Shown here: in pieces, positions 32,812 through 41,071 of the stretch
Layout: every line of letters begins with the position of its first letter
How positions within the stretch are numbered: position 1 is the stretch's first letter
Assembly (NCBI RefSeq): GCF_014202505.1
Contig: NZ_JACHGW010000001.1
Span: 1,488,001-1,552,000, forward strand
Reading direction: 5' to 3'
From: Armatimonas rosea
Lineage (GTDB): Bacteria > Armatimonadota > Armatimonadia > Armatimonadales > Armatimonadaceae
DNA: 64,000 bases
Notes under the pieces: model-generated
Told to the model about the DNA's origin: nothing
Database searches by the model: none
Seen by the model: the letters and a program-made list of their open reading frames with translations, nothing else
Made by a program: the position numbers and the translations under genes

Positions 32812-33699
32812 CTACGCCGGGGAGGCGGCGGCGGTTCCAGAGAAGGTGTGGCGCTGCCCGCCACGGAGCACATCGAGCGTGAAGGCCCGCCCTGCGGCGA
32901 GGCGCTCACGGATTCCTGCGACATCGTCGAGCGGGGCACCGTCGAGGCTAATCAGCGTGTCGCCCATCAGCACCCCGGCCTGCTCCGCCGCGCTTCCGGG
33001 CTCGACATGGATCACCAGCAGGCCGCTCTCCTGTGCCAGCGAGTGGGTCACCCGGAGCGAGTCGGGGAGGGCGACATGCTGCATCTTGACACCTAGGTAC
33101 CCACGGGGCACGCGGCCGTGCTGCAGGAGCGAGGCAACAACGCGGGCCACGAGTGGGGTCCCTAGAGCCACCCCCAGCCCGCGCCCAAAGCCCCGGTTGA
33201 GCAGGCCGATCAGCGTGCCATCGGTGGCAAGAAGCGCCCCGCCCGAGCTTCCCGGATAGAGATCGGCATCCGTGCTGACGATGTACTCAGGAGTTCCGGC
33301 GGTCTGCGTGGGCTGCACCGATGCCACCAGGCCGAGGGTCGCTACCAAGCCGTAGTCGCCCGGCCGTGAGACCGCCAGCGCGAGCTGACCGAGCTGTGGC
33401 TCAAAGCTCTCGGCGGGGCGGGCGATGGGGCTGAGCTCCGCTCCGACACGCAGGGCTGCCAGGTCCGTCTCAGGGTCGCGGCCGATCAGCTGAGCCGGGA
33501 GGCGCGTGCCATCGTGGGTAATCACAAAAAGCTCATCGTCGCGCTCGGTCCCATGGCTCGTGGTGACGATCACCCCGGGCTCCCAGATCAGGCCGCTTGC
33601 GGTGAGGCGCGTGCCATCGTCGACACGGACAACCGAGGCTCCCGCCGTGCGAACCAGCGCCGCGAGGGAGTCCGAAAAAGAGGTAAGTTCGTTGCTCAT
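32812..33699 (-). CDS. HtrA-like trypsin protease with PDZ domain, no signal peptide
   Basis: A 295-residue S1C (DegP/HtrA family) serine protease. The triad is visible as His in VTTSHGTERDD, Asp in DPETDLAALRV and Ser in YPGSSGGALL. A single PDZ domain follows (GYLGVKMQ, GLLVIHVEPGSAAEQAG, DTLISLDG). Most HtrA proteins have a signal or anchor; this one starts directly with soluble sequence and appears cytoplasmic. TATCCT lies six bases before the ATG, with no Shine-Dalgarno. The LuxR-type regulator follows. Confidence 0.88.
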   Translation of the reverse strand: MSNELTSFSDSLAALVRTAGASVVRVDDGTRLTASGLIWEPGVIVTTSHGTERDDELFVITHDGTRLPAQLIGRDPETDLAALRVGAELSPIARPAESFEPQLGQLALAVSRPGDYGLVATLGLVASVQPTQTAGTPEYIVSTDADLYPGSSGGALLATDGTLIGLLNRGFGRGLGVALGTPLVARVVASLLQHGRVPRGYLGVKMQHVALPDSLRVTHSLAQESGLLVIHVEPGSAAEQAGVLMGDTLISLDGAPLDDVAGIRERLAAGRAFTLDVLRGGQRHTFSGTAAASPA

Positions 33700-33705
33700 G
33701 GGCTT

Positions 33706-33711
33706 AGGATA
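33706..33711 (-). promoter_or_regulatory. -10 element of the protease-regulator unit
   Basis: TATCCT on the minus strand, six bases before the ATG of the HtrA-like gene. The same hexamer in the same position serves the divergent gene at 33803. Confidence 0.5.
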
Positions 33712-33791
33712 CGTCGCTCAAAGTGTCCCTGCCCCGGTCATCGGAGTAGGAGCCCGCCCTGCTCCTCTGGTTCGCTCCGGGGAGAATCGGG

Positions 33792-33797
33792 TATCCT
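33792..33797 (+). promoter_or_regulatory. -10 element of the membrane protein gene
   Basis: TATCCT five bases before the ATG at 33803; no ribosome-binding site precedes the start. Confidence 0.5.
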
Positions 33798-33802
33798 GAG
33801 CC

Positions 33803-34243
33803 ATGTCGCAACAGCAGCAACAGCCAGTCCCACAACGACGTCCGCAACGTCCGCCTTTTGATGCCCTGGCAGGGGTAGCGGTGTTTTTAGACCTGGTTCT
33901 GGCGGGGCTCTTTATCCTTACGATTGTCCAGAACCGGGGCAACCTCAGGCCGGGAGAGCCGCGGGATGGGGTCTTGATTATCTTCAACTTGGGGCTGGTC
34001 GCGGCGTCGTGCTTGGGCGGGGGGATCGCTACCGTGGCGCAGGCGCGGCGGCTCGGGGCGATTCTGCATAGCCTTGCCGCACTTGGGCTCCTGGTGATGG
34101 GGGGCTTTATTCTCGTCTCGCTCCTGCAGGGCAGTGGGAGCTACGGAGGCGTTCCTTGGGAGGGGCTGATGATCGCGGCGGGGCTGATAGGCTTTGCTGG
34201 GCTCTACGCCTGGCTCGCCAGCCGTGGATTAAAATCGCCCTGA
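33803..34243 (+). CDS. Four-helix membrane protein
   Basis: A 146-residue protein with a Gln/Pro/Arg-rich cytoplasmic N-terminus (residues 1-19) and four predicted membrane helices (about 21-43, 57-78, 86-108 and 116-138). No catalytic or binding motif is recognisable. It stands alone between the divergent protease unit and the next lipoprotein gene. The function is unknown. Confidence 0.7.
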   Translation: MSQQQQQPVPQRRPQRPPFDALAGVAVFLDLVLAGLFILTIVQNRGNLRPGEPRDGVLIIFNLGLVAASCLGGGIATVAQARRLGAILHSLAALGLLVMGGFILVSLLQGSGSYGGVPWEGLMIAAGLIGFAGLYAWLASRGLKSP

Positions 34244-34333
34244 AGTTTTGAAGGAAAATCGGATAAAATTACTCTAAGAGTATCGGAGCGGGGTACGCTT
34301 TCACTATTAGAAATTAGACGTGCGAGGATACGT

Positions 34334-35425
34334 ATGAAACTGAATCGACGAGGCATGTTTTCTTTGCTGGGCGGCGCAGGGCTGCTCTTAATGGCAGGCT
34401 GTGGGGGGGGCGGAAGCGTCTCCACAACAGGCACCGTGACACGGGCGACCCAGGAGCGTGTGGGCAGTGTGGTCCGCAAGCTCTTCTCCGGGGGGACGAT
34501 GTTTGGTGCGGTGGATGGTGTCGGGACCGTGCGGGATAGCGCAGCGCTCAGCGCGGCCGGCTCTGCACCGCCACCCAGTAGCGCTGCAGGCTATGCCAAT
34601 GGCGATGTACCGCAGCTAGGGGCGTTTTTGAAGAACATGATGCAGAGCGGCCCCGGCTCGCGTGCCAAGAAGGTGACGCGCGCCGAGGGCGACCCGGCAG
34701 GCATGACACTGGCACCGTGGCCGTGGTGGGGCGAGGCGCAGGACTACACCTACTACGACTACTACCTAGGTCTCTGGGCGAAGGTGACCCAGAAAGACGG
34801 CCAGATCAAGACGGCCCTCTTTGAGGACGAGGCGCTCACCAAGCCCGCCGGGGAGATCCTGAGCACCTGGCCGACCGACTGGGAGACATTCCCCCAGGTC
34901 TGGAAGTCCAGCTACACCTTCACCGCAGGCTTCCTCAAGGGCGCGTACGGCTCGTCGGAGAACGTCACCAACGCCGGGTGGTCCTCCGGGAGCTCGAAGT
35001 ACGAGAATGTCTACGCCGATGGCTGGAAAGACAAGGGCGCGAGCAACTGGGGCACCGGGGGCTCGTCGTGGTTCAACCGTAGCGAGTCTGCCGATGGCGC
35101 GGTCTGGAACGAGTCCGCGGGCTCGTGGCGTAGCAATGGCTCGGGCGGCACCCGCATGAGCACGTCGGATGGCTACGAGGCGATCTTCACCCACAACAGC
35201 GATGGCAGTGGCCGGGGGACGGTCAAGGGCCCCGAGGCGGGCTTGCCCGCGACCATCACCTGGGACAGCCAGGGCAACGTGACCATCCGCTACGCCGATG
35301 GGACGGTCGAGACCTTCAACCGCTGGGGGATCTACTACGGTGGTGGCGGCGGCGTCCCCATGCCCCTGACCCTCGCCGGCGATGGGAGCGTCAAGTCCGA
35401 GGTTAGCACTTCCTCCGCGCGCTAG
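34334..35425 (+). CDS. Predicted lipoprotein with Gly/Ser/Trp-rich repeats
   Basis: A 363-residue exported protein. The N-terminus MKLNRRGMFSLLGGAGLLL has a twin Arg and a hydrophobic stretch ending in lipobox LMAGC, so export as a lipoprotein, perhaps via Tat, is likely. The second half has short repeats with patterns such as SWRSNGSGGTRMSTSDGYEA, VTIRYADGTVETFNRWG and NWGTGGSSW, reminiscent of YD-type or MORN-like strands. No enzyme motif is seen. GAGGA precedes the ATG. A strong terminator follows. Confidence 0.75.
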   Translation: MKLNRRGMFSLLGGAGLLLMAGCGGGGSVSTTGTVTRATQERVGSVVRKLFSGGTMFGAVDGVGTVRDSAALSAAGSAPPPSSAAGYANGDVPQLGAFLKNMMQSGPGSRAKKVTRAEGDPAGMTLAPWPWWGEAQDYTYYDYYLGLWAKVTQKDGQIKTALFEDEALTKPAGEILSTWPTDWETFPQVWKSSYTFTAGFLKGAYGSSENVTNAGWSSGSSKYENVYADGWKDKGASNWGTGGSSWFNRSESADGAVWNESAGSWRSNGSGGTRMSTSDGYEAIFTHNSDGSGRGTVKGPEAGLPATITWDSQGNVTIRYADGTVETFNRWGIYYGGGGGVPMPLTLAGDGSVKSEVSTSSAR

Positions 35426-35437
35426 CCTCCCACACCA

Positions 35438-35473
35438 AGCCCCTCGCTGCTCCTGGCGGCGAGGGGCTTTTTT
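35438..35473 (+). terminator. Intrinsic terminator
   Basis: Ten-base stem AGCCCCTCGC with an 11-base loop, followed by six T residues. It closes the lipoprotein transcript just before the metallophosphoesterase gene. Confidence 0.88.
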
Positions 35474-35488
35474 GCCGATACTGTCTCT

Positions 35489-36361
35489 ATGACTTCCTCC
35501 CGACGTGCGCTCCTGCGGCGCTGGCTCCTGACCGGGAGCACTCTTGCGGGGAGCACCGCGGCGGTCGCGGCCCACGGGAGAGCGCAGGCACTCCAGCCTG
35601 TCGTTGAGGAAGTGACGGTCTCCCTCCCAAGCCTCCCCTTCGCCTTCGATGGTCTCCGCGCCGTGGTCTTAGGGGACCTGCATGTCTGCCCGAGCTTTCC
35701 CGCCTCCCAGCTCGCCCCGGCTCTGGCGCTCGCCCAGGCCGCAAAGCCCGACCTCGTGCTGCTGGTGGGGGACTACATCTGTGACCGCGAGGGTGACTAC
35801 GCCACCGATATGGCGGCGTGCGTTCAAGCCTTAGAGCCGCTGGCACGAAGCGCTCGCTGGGGAGCCTTTGCCGCCTTTGGCAACCACGACTTTCCCGCCC
35901 CGCCCGACGATCCCCCGCGCGCGCTCTGGCGGAGGGCCGGAATCACGCCTCTCCTCGACGAGAGCGTGGCACTTGCACGGGAGAACGACTTTCTCTGGCT
36001 GGTGGGGCTCCGCTCGGTGATCTCCCGTCCCACGAATGTCCAAGGCGTGCTGGGCGCGCTGCCGCAAGACGATACCCCGCGGATTCTCCTCTGGCACGAG
36101 CCCGACCGCGCCTCGTTTGCGGCGGAGGCGGGGGCGTCCCTGATGCTCTCCGGGCACACCCACGGCGGCCAGCTCGTCCTGCCCGGAGTCGGTCCGCTGC
36201 GCCTCCCCGACGAAGGCAAGCGCTACCCGGCGGGGCTGACCTATGTCGAGGGCATGCCGCTCTACACCACCCGTGGGGTCGGCGTGCTCCCACCCCGAGT
36301 GCGCCTCAACTGCCCCCCCGAGGTGACCGTGCTCACGCTACGGCGACAAAAAGCCCCCTGA
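35489..36361 (+). CDS. Exported calcineurin-like metallophosphoesterase
   Basis: A 290-residue enzyme of the YkuE/YaeI-like group. Metal-binding motifs are complete and in order: GDLHV (~62), GDYICD (~95), FGNHDF (~130), a His in LWHEPD and SGHTHGGQ (~225). The N-terminus has basic SSRRALLRRW followed by a hydrophobic segment, a likely Tat or Sec export signal. Related enzymes hydrolyse phosphodiesters, including in lipid metabolism; the exact substrate is unknown. It is convergent with the GH109-like gene. Confidence 0.85.
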   Translation: MTSSRRALLRRWLLTGSTLAGSTAAVAAHGRAQALQPVVEEVTVSLPSLPFAFDGLRAVVLGDLHVCPSFPASQLAPALALAQAAKPDLVLLVGDYICDREGDYATDMAACVQALEPLARSARWGAFAAFGNHDFPAPPDDPPRALWRRAGITPLLDESVALARENDFLWLVGLRSVISRPTNVQGVLGALPQDDTPRILLWHEPDRASFAAEAGASLMLSGHTHGGQLVLPGVGPLRLPDEGKRYPAGLTYVEGMPLYTTRGVGVLPPRVRLNCPPEVTVLTLRRQKAP

Positions 36362-36418
36362 CCCCCATGAATGGGGGAAATACAAGGAAAATTCCTTTTA
36401 TCTCCCCCATTCTGGGGG
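36362..36418. repeat. 57-base near-perfect palindrome
   Basis: Two GGGGG/CCCCC hairpins (CCCCCATGAATGGGGG at 36362-36377 and CCCCCATTCTGGGGG at 36404-36418) flank a further inverted repeat centred on AAGGAAAATTCCTT. The whole unit is almost self-complementary. It lies between convergent genes and may act as a terminator in both directions, although it lacks long T-runs. Confidence 0.7.
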
Positions 36419-36436
36419 CCGGGGGGCGGGGCCAGC

Positions 36437-37744
36437 TTACTTCCAGTTGCCGCGGGTGAAGTCGGGGAAGGTGACTCCGGAGCTGCCGCTCTTGATCGAC
36501 TCCTCCGAGAGCGGACCAGGCGCGCTCCACGCGGCGGCGTCGTAGACATTGATATCCGGGGTGAGGCCCTGGTGGTAGCACTCAATCACCCGGTAGTTCA
36601 TGATGTAGTCCATCCCCCCGTGCCCGCCGAGCTTGCGCGCCATGTCGCCCTCTTTCTGCCAGAGCGGGTCCTCGTACTGCTTGTAGACCTCGGTCTCGAC
36701 AAAGGCCTCGCCGCCTTTTTGCCCCTCGATAAAGAAACGCGGCGGGTAGTCCATGAAGATTCCCTTGGTGCCCTCAATCACGTTCAAACGGGAGTAGGGG
36801 CGCGGCAGGGTGACCGTGTGCTGGAGGATGATCGTGCGGCCCTGGGCGGTCTGGATCAGGCTGGTGTTCATGTCGCCGCACTTGTAGACCTCCTTGCGCT
36901 TGGGGCTATCGGCGGGGACATGGGCGTCGCGGTACTCGGCGAGGCTGACGGACTTACTGCTCATGGAGACGAGGCGGGTGAAGCGGTCGCCTTTATGAAC
37001 CCCCATGTACTGCGCCACCGGCCCGAGGCCGTGGGTGGGGTAGAGGTTGCCATTGCGCTTGATGTGCGGGACGCGCCGCCAGAGCCCCTCGCCCGAGTCG
37101 GCGAGTAGCAGGCTCCGCAGGTCGTGGTTGTAGGCCGCCTCCCCGTGCAGGAGCTCGCCAAAGAGGCCCTTCTTGCACATATTGAGCACCATGCGCTCGG
37201 TATAGCCGTAGCAGCAGTTCTCTAGCTGGATGCAGTGCTTGCGGGTGCGCTCGCTGGTGTCCACCAGCTTCCAGCAGTCGGCCAGCGTCGTGGCGGCGGG
37301 AACCTCGACCGCGGCGTGCTTGCCGTGCTCCATCGCACAGATCGCCATCGGCACGTGCCAGTCCCAGGGCGTGGCAATGTAGACTAGGTCGATGTCGTCG
37401 CGCGCACAGAGCTTCTCGTAGTCGTGGTCGCCCGCGCCATAGACCTGAGGGCGCTTCTGTCCCGCTTTCTCGGCGCGGCTGGCAAAGCTCTCCGCCCGAG
37501 CCGCGACCACATCGCAGGTTGCCTTGATCTCCACGCCCTTGATATTGAGCAGGTCGTTGAAGAGGCCACCGCCGCGCCCGCCGCAGCCGATAAACCCAAT
37601 CCGCACTACGTCGCGCTTCTCAAACGGCACGCCCATCATCGTCGCCGCCGTCGTTGCCGGAGCTGCCGTCGCCTCTGCACCCACCCCGATTGCTGTCGCC
37701 ACACCCACCGTGGCGGCACTCTTTAAAAGATCACGTCGCTTCAT
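36437..37744 (-). CDS. GH109-like, NAD-dependent glycosidase of the Gfo/Idh/MocA fold
   Basis: A 435-residue exported enzyme. It begins with a Tat signal (MKRRDLLKSAATVGVATAIG) and a Rossmann loop IGFIGCGGRGGG. Phrases characteristic of glycoside hydrolase family 109 follow: ATPWDWHVPMA, QLENCCYGYTERMVLNM, NLYPTHGLGPVAQYMG, and GGHGGMDYIMNYR. Characterised GH109 members are NAD-dependent alpha-N-acetylgalactosaminidases that work by an oxidation-elimination mechanism. The substrate here is not proven. It is divergent from another Gfo/Idh/MocA gene 51 bases away. Confidence 0.8.
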   Translation of the reverse strand: MKRRDLLKSAATVGVATAIGVGAEATAAPATTAATMMGVPFEKRDVVRIGFIGCGGRGGGLFNDLLNIKGVEIKATCDVVAARAESFASRAEKAGQKRPQVYGAGDHDYEKLCARDDIDLVYIATPWDWHVPMAICAMEHGKHAAVEVPAATTLADCWKLVDTSERTRKHCIQLENCCYGYTERMVLNMCKKGLFGELLHGEAAYNHDLRSLLLADSGEGLWRRVPHIKRNGNLYPTHGLGPVAQYMGVHKGDRFTRLVSMSSKSVSLAEYRDAHVPADSPKRKEVYKCGDMNTSLIQTAQGRTIILQHTVTLPRPYSRLNVIEGTKGIFMDYPPRFFIEGQKGGEAFVETEVYKQYEDPLWQKEGDMARKLGGHGGMDYIMNYRVIECYHQGLTPDINVYDAAAWSAPGPLSEESIKSGSSGVTFPDFTRGNWK

Positions 37745-37795
37745 ACAGTCCTAGTTCCTTTTGTGTCGAGGGATTTCCTGCCGCATAATAGCGCC

Positions 37796-38833
37796 ATGGA
37801 AAAGATTCGTGTTGGAGTTTTGGGGCTGGGGCGCAGTGGCTATGGCATCCACTGCAAGGCATTTGAGAAGCTGAGCGATTCCTACGAGCTGGTCGCGGTG
37901 GCGGATATCAACGGGGTGCGTGCGGCGGAGACGGGCGCTGAGCTGGGCGTGCAGGCCGTCACCTCGGTGGAGGAGCTGGTGGCGATTCCGGAGCTTGAGC
38001 TGATTGTCGTGTCGAGCTACAACCGGGACCACGCCAAGAATGCAGTCACCGCGCTGGAGGCGGGCAAGCACGTGGTCTGTGAGAAGCCGTTCGGGCTGAG
38101 CGTCGCTGAGGTAGACGCCATGCTTGCGGCGGCGAAGGCGGCGGGCAAGTTTGTCGTGCCGTTCCAGAACCGGCGCTACGAAGACAGCTACGTGAAAGTC
38201 AAGGAGATTCTCGCCAGCGGCGTGCTGGGGAAGGTGGTCCATGTCCGGATCGCGCAGCACGGCTTTGGGCGTCGCTGGGACTGGCAGACCCTCTCGGAGT
38301 TCGGCGGCGGGCAGCTCCACAACAACGGGCCGCACATTCTCGACCAAGCGCTGGGGCTCTACGAAGCCTATGGCGTGGACGATGTGGAGAGCCTGGAGGT
38401 CTGGAGCGATATGCGTGCGACTCTCTCGTCGGGGGATACCGCCGACCATGTCCGGGCGACCCTGCGCCACCCCGATGCCTTCACGCTCGATATCGAGTTT
38501 GCGGCGACCTGCCCGTACCCCCAGGATAAGTGGCTGATCATGGCGACTGCGGGGGGGCTTAAGGGGACGAGCAACAAGCTTGAGTGGAAGTGGGTCGACT
38601 GGAGCGCGCACCCAGAGCGCCCGGTGCAGTGCGCCTCGACCCCCGACCGGAGCTACAACCGCGAAGACCTCCAGTGGCAGACCGCGAGCTACGACTGTAC
38701 GGAGAGCTTCGAGCGGCTCCAGGGCAGCTTCTACACCGACCTCTGGCACTCGATCCGCGAGGCCGCCCCGCTGAGCGTGACTCCAGAGAGCGTCCGCAAG
38801 CGTATTCGGTTACTGGAGCGTATTCGGGGCTAG
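37796..38833 (+). CDS. Gfo/Idh/MocA family oxidoreductase
   Basis: A 345-residue cytoplasmic NAD(P)-dependent dehydrogenase-like protein. VGVLGLGRSGYGIHC is the dinucleotide-binding loop, VVCEKPFGLS contains the family EKP motif with the catalytic Lys, and QLHNNGPHILDQALGL is the conserved substrate-side helix. Substrates of the family are sugars or inositols; no finer call is possible. The start at MEKIRVG has CATAAT six bases upstream and no Shine-Dalgarno. Confidence 0.87.
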   Translation: MEKIRVGVLGLGRSGYGIHCKAFEKLSDSYELVAVADINGVRAAETGAELGVQAVTSVEELVAIPELELIVVSSYNRDHAKNAVTALEAGKHVVCEKPFGLSVAEVDAMLAAAKAAGKFVVPFQNRRYEDSYVKVKEILASGVLGKVVHVRIAQHGFGRRWDWQTLSEFGGGQLHNNGPHILDQALGLYEAYGVDDVESLEVWSDMRATLSSGDTADHVRATLRHPDAFTLDIEFAATCPYPQDKWLIMATAGGLKGTSNKLEWKWVDWSAHPERPVQCASTPDRSYNREDLQWQTASYDCTESFERLQGSFYTDLWHSIREAAPLSVTPESVRKRIRLLERIRG

Positions 38834-38835
38834 TG

Positions 38836-38877
38836 AAAAAAAGCCCGCCGGTGCGGGTGCACCAGCGGGCTTTTTTT
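38836..38877. terminator. Bidirectional intrinsic terminator
   Basis: A hairpin (AAAGCCCGC / GCGGGCTTT with internal GGTGC/GCACC pairing) has an A-run on one side and seven T residues on the other. It lies between the convergent oxidoreductase and PEP-CTERM genes. Confidence 0.9.
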
Positions 38878-38889
38878 AGGGTTCTGAGA

Positions 38890-39552
38890 CTACTTGCGGC
38901 GGCGGATTGCCAGACCTGCAACCATGCCCAGACCGAGCAGGCCTAGGGTGCCGGGCTCGGGAGCGGCCGGTCCCAGGGTCAGGGTGAAGGAGCCGTAGGT
39001 GTCGTTGAAGCCATCCGCACCCAGGTCGTAGAGGCTGACCAGGTTACGGGTGGGGCCACTGGTCTTGTAGCTAAACGACTTTAGGCTCACCACGTTCAGG
39101 CCGAACAGGCCAGAGGTCAGCGTGCCCGAGCCCACAGTGGGGGTCAGGTTGTTGGTCAGCGCTGCTCCCGAGTAGGCAGTCCGTGCTGTCCCCGCCGCGC
39201 CATCGCTGTTGAGGGCGCTGAGGGTCGGGTTGCTTGCATCGGTGCCATTGAGCATGACCTCAAGGGCGAGCGTGGCATCGACATTGGCGCTACCAAAGAA
39301 GAAGAACGTGTTGTCACCCAGCACAAGGGGGATATTGACCGACGCGCCCGCCCCGTTCCCCGAGTTGATGAAGCTCACTCCATCGTTGGTCGAGAGATAC
39401 AGGTTGAAACCGGAGGAGTCCAGTCCACGGGTATTCCAGGAACGACCCAGGCTCGTGTTGTGAAGGACAACCGACGTAATATTCTGTGCAAACGCTGGGA
39501 CCGACAGGCTCAGTGTAGCGCCCGCGACCAGCAATTTTTGTGTAAACCGCAT
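38890..39552 (-). CDS. PEP-CTERM sorting domain protein
   Basis: A 220-residue secreted protein with a signal peptide (MRFTQKLLVAGATLSLSVPAFA) and a Ser/Asn/Gly/Thr-rich middle. The C-terminus is a textbook PEP-CTERM tag: APEPGTLGLLGLG, a short hydrophobic helix and RRRK. Such tags are processed by exosortase in diderms that make exopolysaccharide. No exosortase is in the window. GGAGG nine bases before the ATG at 39552 decides the start. A long non-coding region lies upstream. Confidence 0.9.
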   Translation of the reverse strand: MRFTQKLLVAGATLSLSVPAFAQNITSVVLHNTSLGRSWNTRGLDSSGFNLYLSTNDGVSFINSGNGAGASVNIPLVLGDNTFFFFGSANVDATLALEVMLNGTDASNPTLSALNSDGAAGTARTAYSGAALTNNLTPTVGSGTLTSGLFGLNVVSLKSFSYKTSGPTRNLVSLYDLGADGFNDTYGSFTLTLGPAAPEPGTLGLLGLGMVAGLAIRRRK

Positions 39553-39970
39553 AAACAAACCTCCCAAAAGTAAATGTAGAGCTGTTGTCGAGTCAGGGCC
39601 CGAGACTACCTCATGAGCCGTTCTTAGCCCCGCGAGCTAGTCCCTTCTGCCCACTCAACATCTGTAGGAAGCAACCGTCGCAACCAGGTGTCTTGATACC
39701 GAGTACTACAGGGTGTTACCTATTGCAACTTAGAGCTTCGAACTCGGACGTAGGTTCCTTGACTTTTGCACCATTTAGCACCGACAGCTAGATGCATTTG
39801 GTCACATAAATACCTAAATACGAGCTCCATGGGGTATCTCTTTCGGATACCTTATTGTGTCTTGCTCATTCTACCCTGAAAACCGCTCCACAAAGCAAAG
39901 TCGGGCAAAAAAGAACATAGAAATTTCCCCCTCTTGCGTCTGACTGCCTGGGATGGGGTACAACCAGAGC
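39553..39970. other. 418-base non-coding region, possible long leader of the PEP-CTERM gene
   Basis: No coding region is supportable. The base composition is visibly less GC-rich than the flanking genes. Short inverted repeats are present, such as GGTATC/GATACC (39833-39851) and CCGAG/CTCGG arms around 39700-39760. The minus-strand side could be a long leader RNA for the PEP-CTERM gene; no known riboswitch consensus was recognised. The plus-strand gene at 39971 has its own TACAAC element at 39959-39964. Confidence 0.4.
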
Positions 39971-41044
39971 ATGCGAACTTTTGGCACTGTCTTCGTAGCA
40001 TGTCTGGCAACATGGGCACTGGCGCAGCCTCCGGCGGGGGAAGGTCCGCTCCCGGAGCTCTTAGACTCTCGTGAGGGGCACCTGAAAAACGTCCGGCAGC
40101 TGACGGCCGGGGGGGATAATGCGGAGGCCTACTGGAGCTTCGATGGCAAGCAGATCGTCTTCCAGTACACCAAAGGGGGAGGTGAGCCCGATCAGATCTA
40201 CACCATGCGCCCCGATGGAAGCAAGAAGACCCTGGTCTCCACAGGGAAAGGGCGCTGTACCTGCTCCTACTTCCTCAAGAATGGGAAGGAAGTGATCTTC
40301 GCCTCGACCCATGCCTACAGCCCCGCCACCCCGCCCGAGCCCGATCGCTCACAGGGCTATGTCTGGCCGATCTATCCCTACTACGCGATCTACAAGGCCA
40401 ACACCGACGGGAAGAACCTGCGGCCCCTGTTCCCTGCAAAAGTCGAGCCCGGCAAAGAGTGTGGCTACAACGCCGAGGCGACAGTCTCTCCCGACGGCAA
40501 GCGCATTATCTTTACGTCCACCCGTGACGGTGACCTAGAGCTGTACTCGATGAAGACAGACGGCACCGACCTGAAGCGCCTGACCAATCGGGTCGGCTAC
40601 GACGGTGGGGCCTACTACTCACCCGATAACAAGAAGATTGTCTGGCGTGCCAGCGCCCTCCCCGATGAGAAGGCAGTCGAGGACTACAAGCGCCTACTCA
40701 AGCAGAACCTCGTCCGCCCCACCTCCATGGAGCTCTGGGTCGCCAATGCCGATGGCAAGAACGCTAAGCAGGTAACCCACAACGGCGCGGCGAACTTCGC
40801 GCCGTTCTTCACGCCCGATGGTAAGAAGATTATCTTTGCCTCCAATATCGGGGATCCGAAGCGGCGCATCTTTGAGCTCTATCTCATCAACCTGGACGGG
40901 ACCGGCATGGAGCGCGTTACCTACGGAGGGCAGTTTGACTCGTTTCCCATGTTCTCTCCCAACGGCAAGCAGCTCCTGTGGGCGAGCAACCGGCATGGCA
41001 AGGGCCACGAGACCAATATCTTTATCGCGGACTGGGTGAAGTAA
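39971..41044 (+). CDS. Exported TolB-like WD40/PD40 propeller protein
   Basis: A 357-residue protein with a signal peptide (RTFGTVFVACLATWALA) and PD40 blades: YWSFDGKQIVFQYT, VSPDGKRIIFTSTRDGDLELY, FTPDGKKIIFASN and FSPNGKQLLWASN. It resembles periplasmic TolB-like proteins but no tol-pal genes are near. Start MRTFG is supported by TACAAC six bases upstream. It may share transcription with the ABC-2 permease 27 bases downstream, although that gene has its own -10-like element. Confidence 0.78.
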   Translation: MRTFGTVFVACLATWALAQPPAGEGPLPELLDSREGHLKNVRQLTAGGDNAEAYWSFDGKQIVFQYTKGGGEPDQIYTMRPDGSKKTLVSTGKGRCTCSYFLKNGKEVIFASTHAYSPATPPEPDRSQGYVWPIYPYYAIYKANTDGKNLRPLFPAKVEPGKECGYNAEATVSPDGKRIIFTSTRDGDLELYSMKTDGTDLKRLTNRVGYDGGAYYSPDNKKIVWRASALPDEKAVEDYKRLLKQNLVRPTSMELWVANADGKNAKQVTHNGAANFAPFFTPDGKKIIFASNIGDPKRRIFELYLINLDGTGMERVTYGGQFDSFPMFSPNGKQLLWASNRHGKGHETNIFIADWVK

Positions 41045-41071
41045 CCCCGTAATTCTGCCAATAATGGCAGT

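Noticed and set aside
36437-37744. Ordinary sugar dehydrogenase call for the Tat-exported Gfo/Idh/MocA protein
   Set aside because: The GH109-type phrases (ATPWDWH, CCYGYTERM, GGHGGMDYIMNYR) fit the glycosidase family better than a plain dehydrogenase.
39553-39970. c-di-GMP riboswitch upstream of the PEP-CTERM gene
   Set aside because: The conserved GEMM segments could not be found on either strand; only generic hairpins are present.
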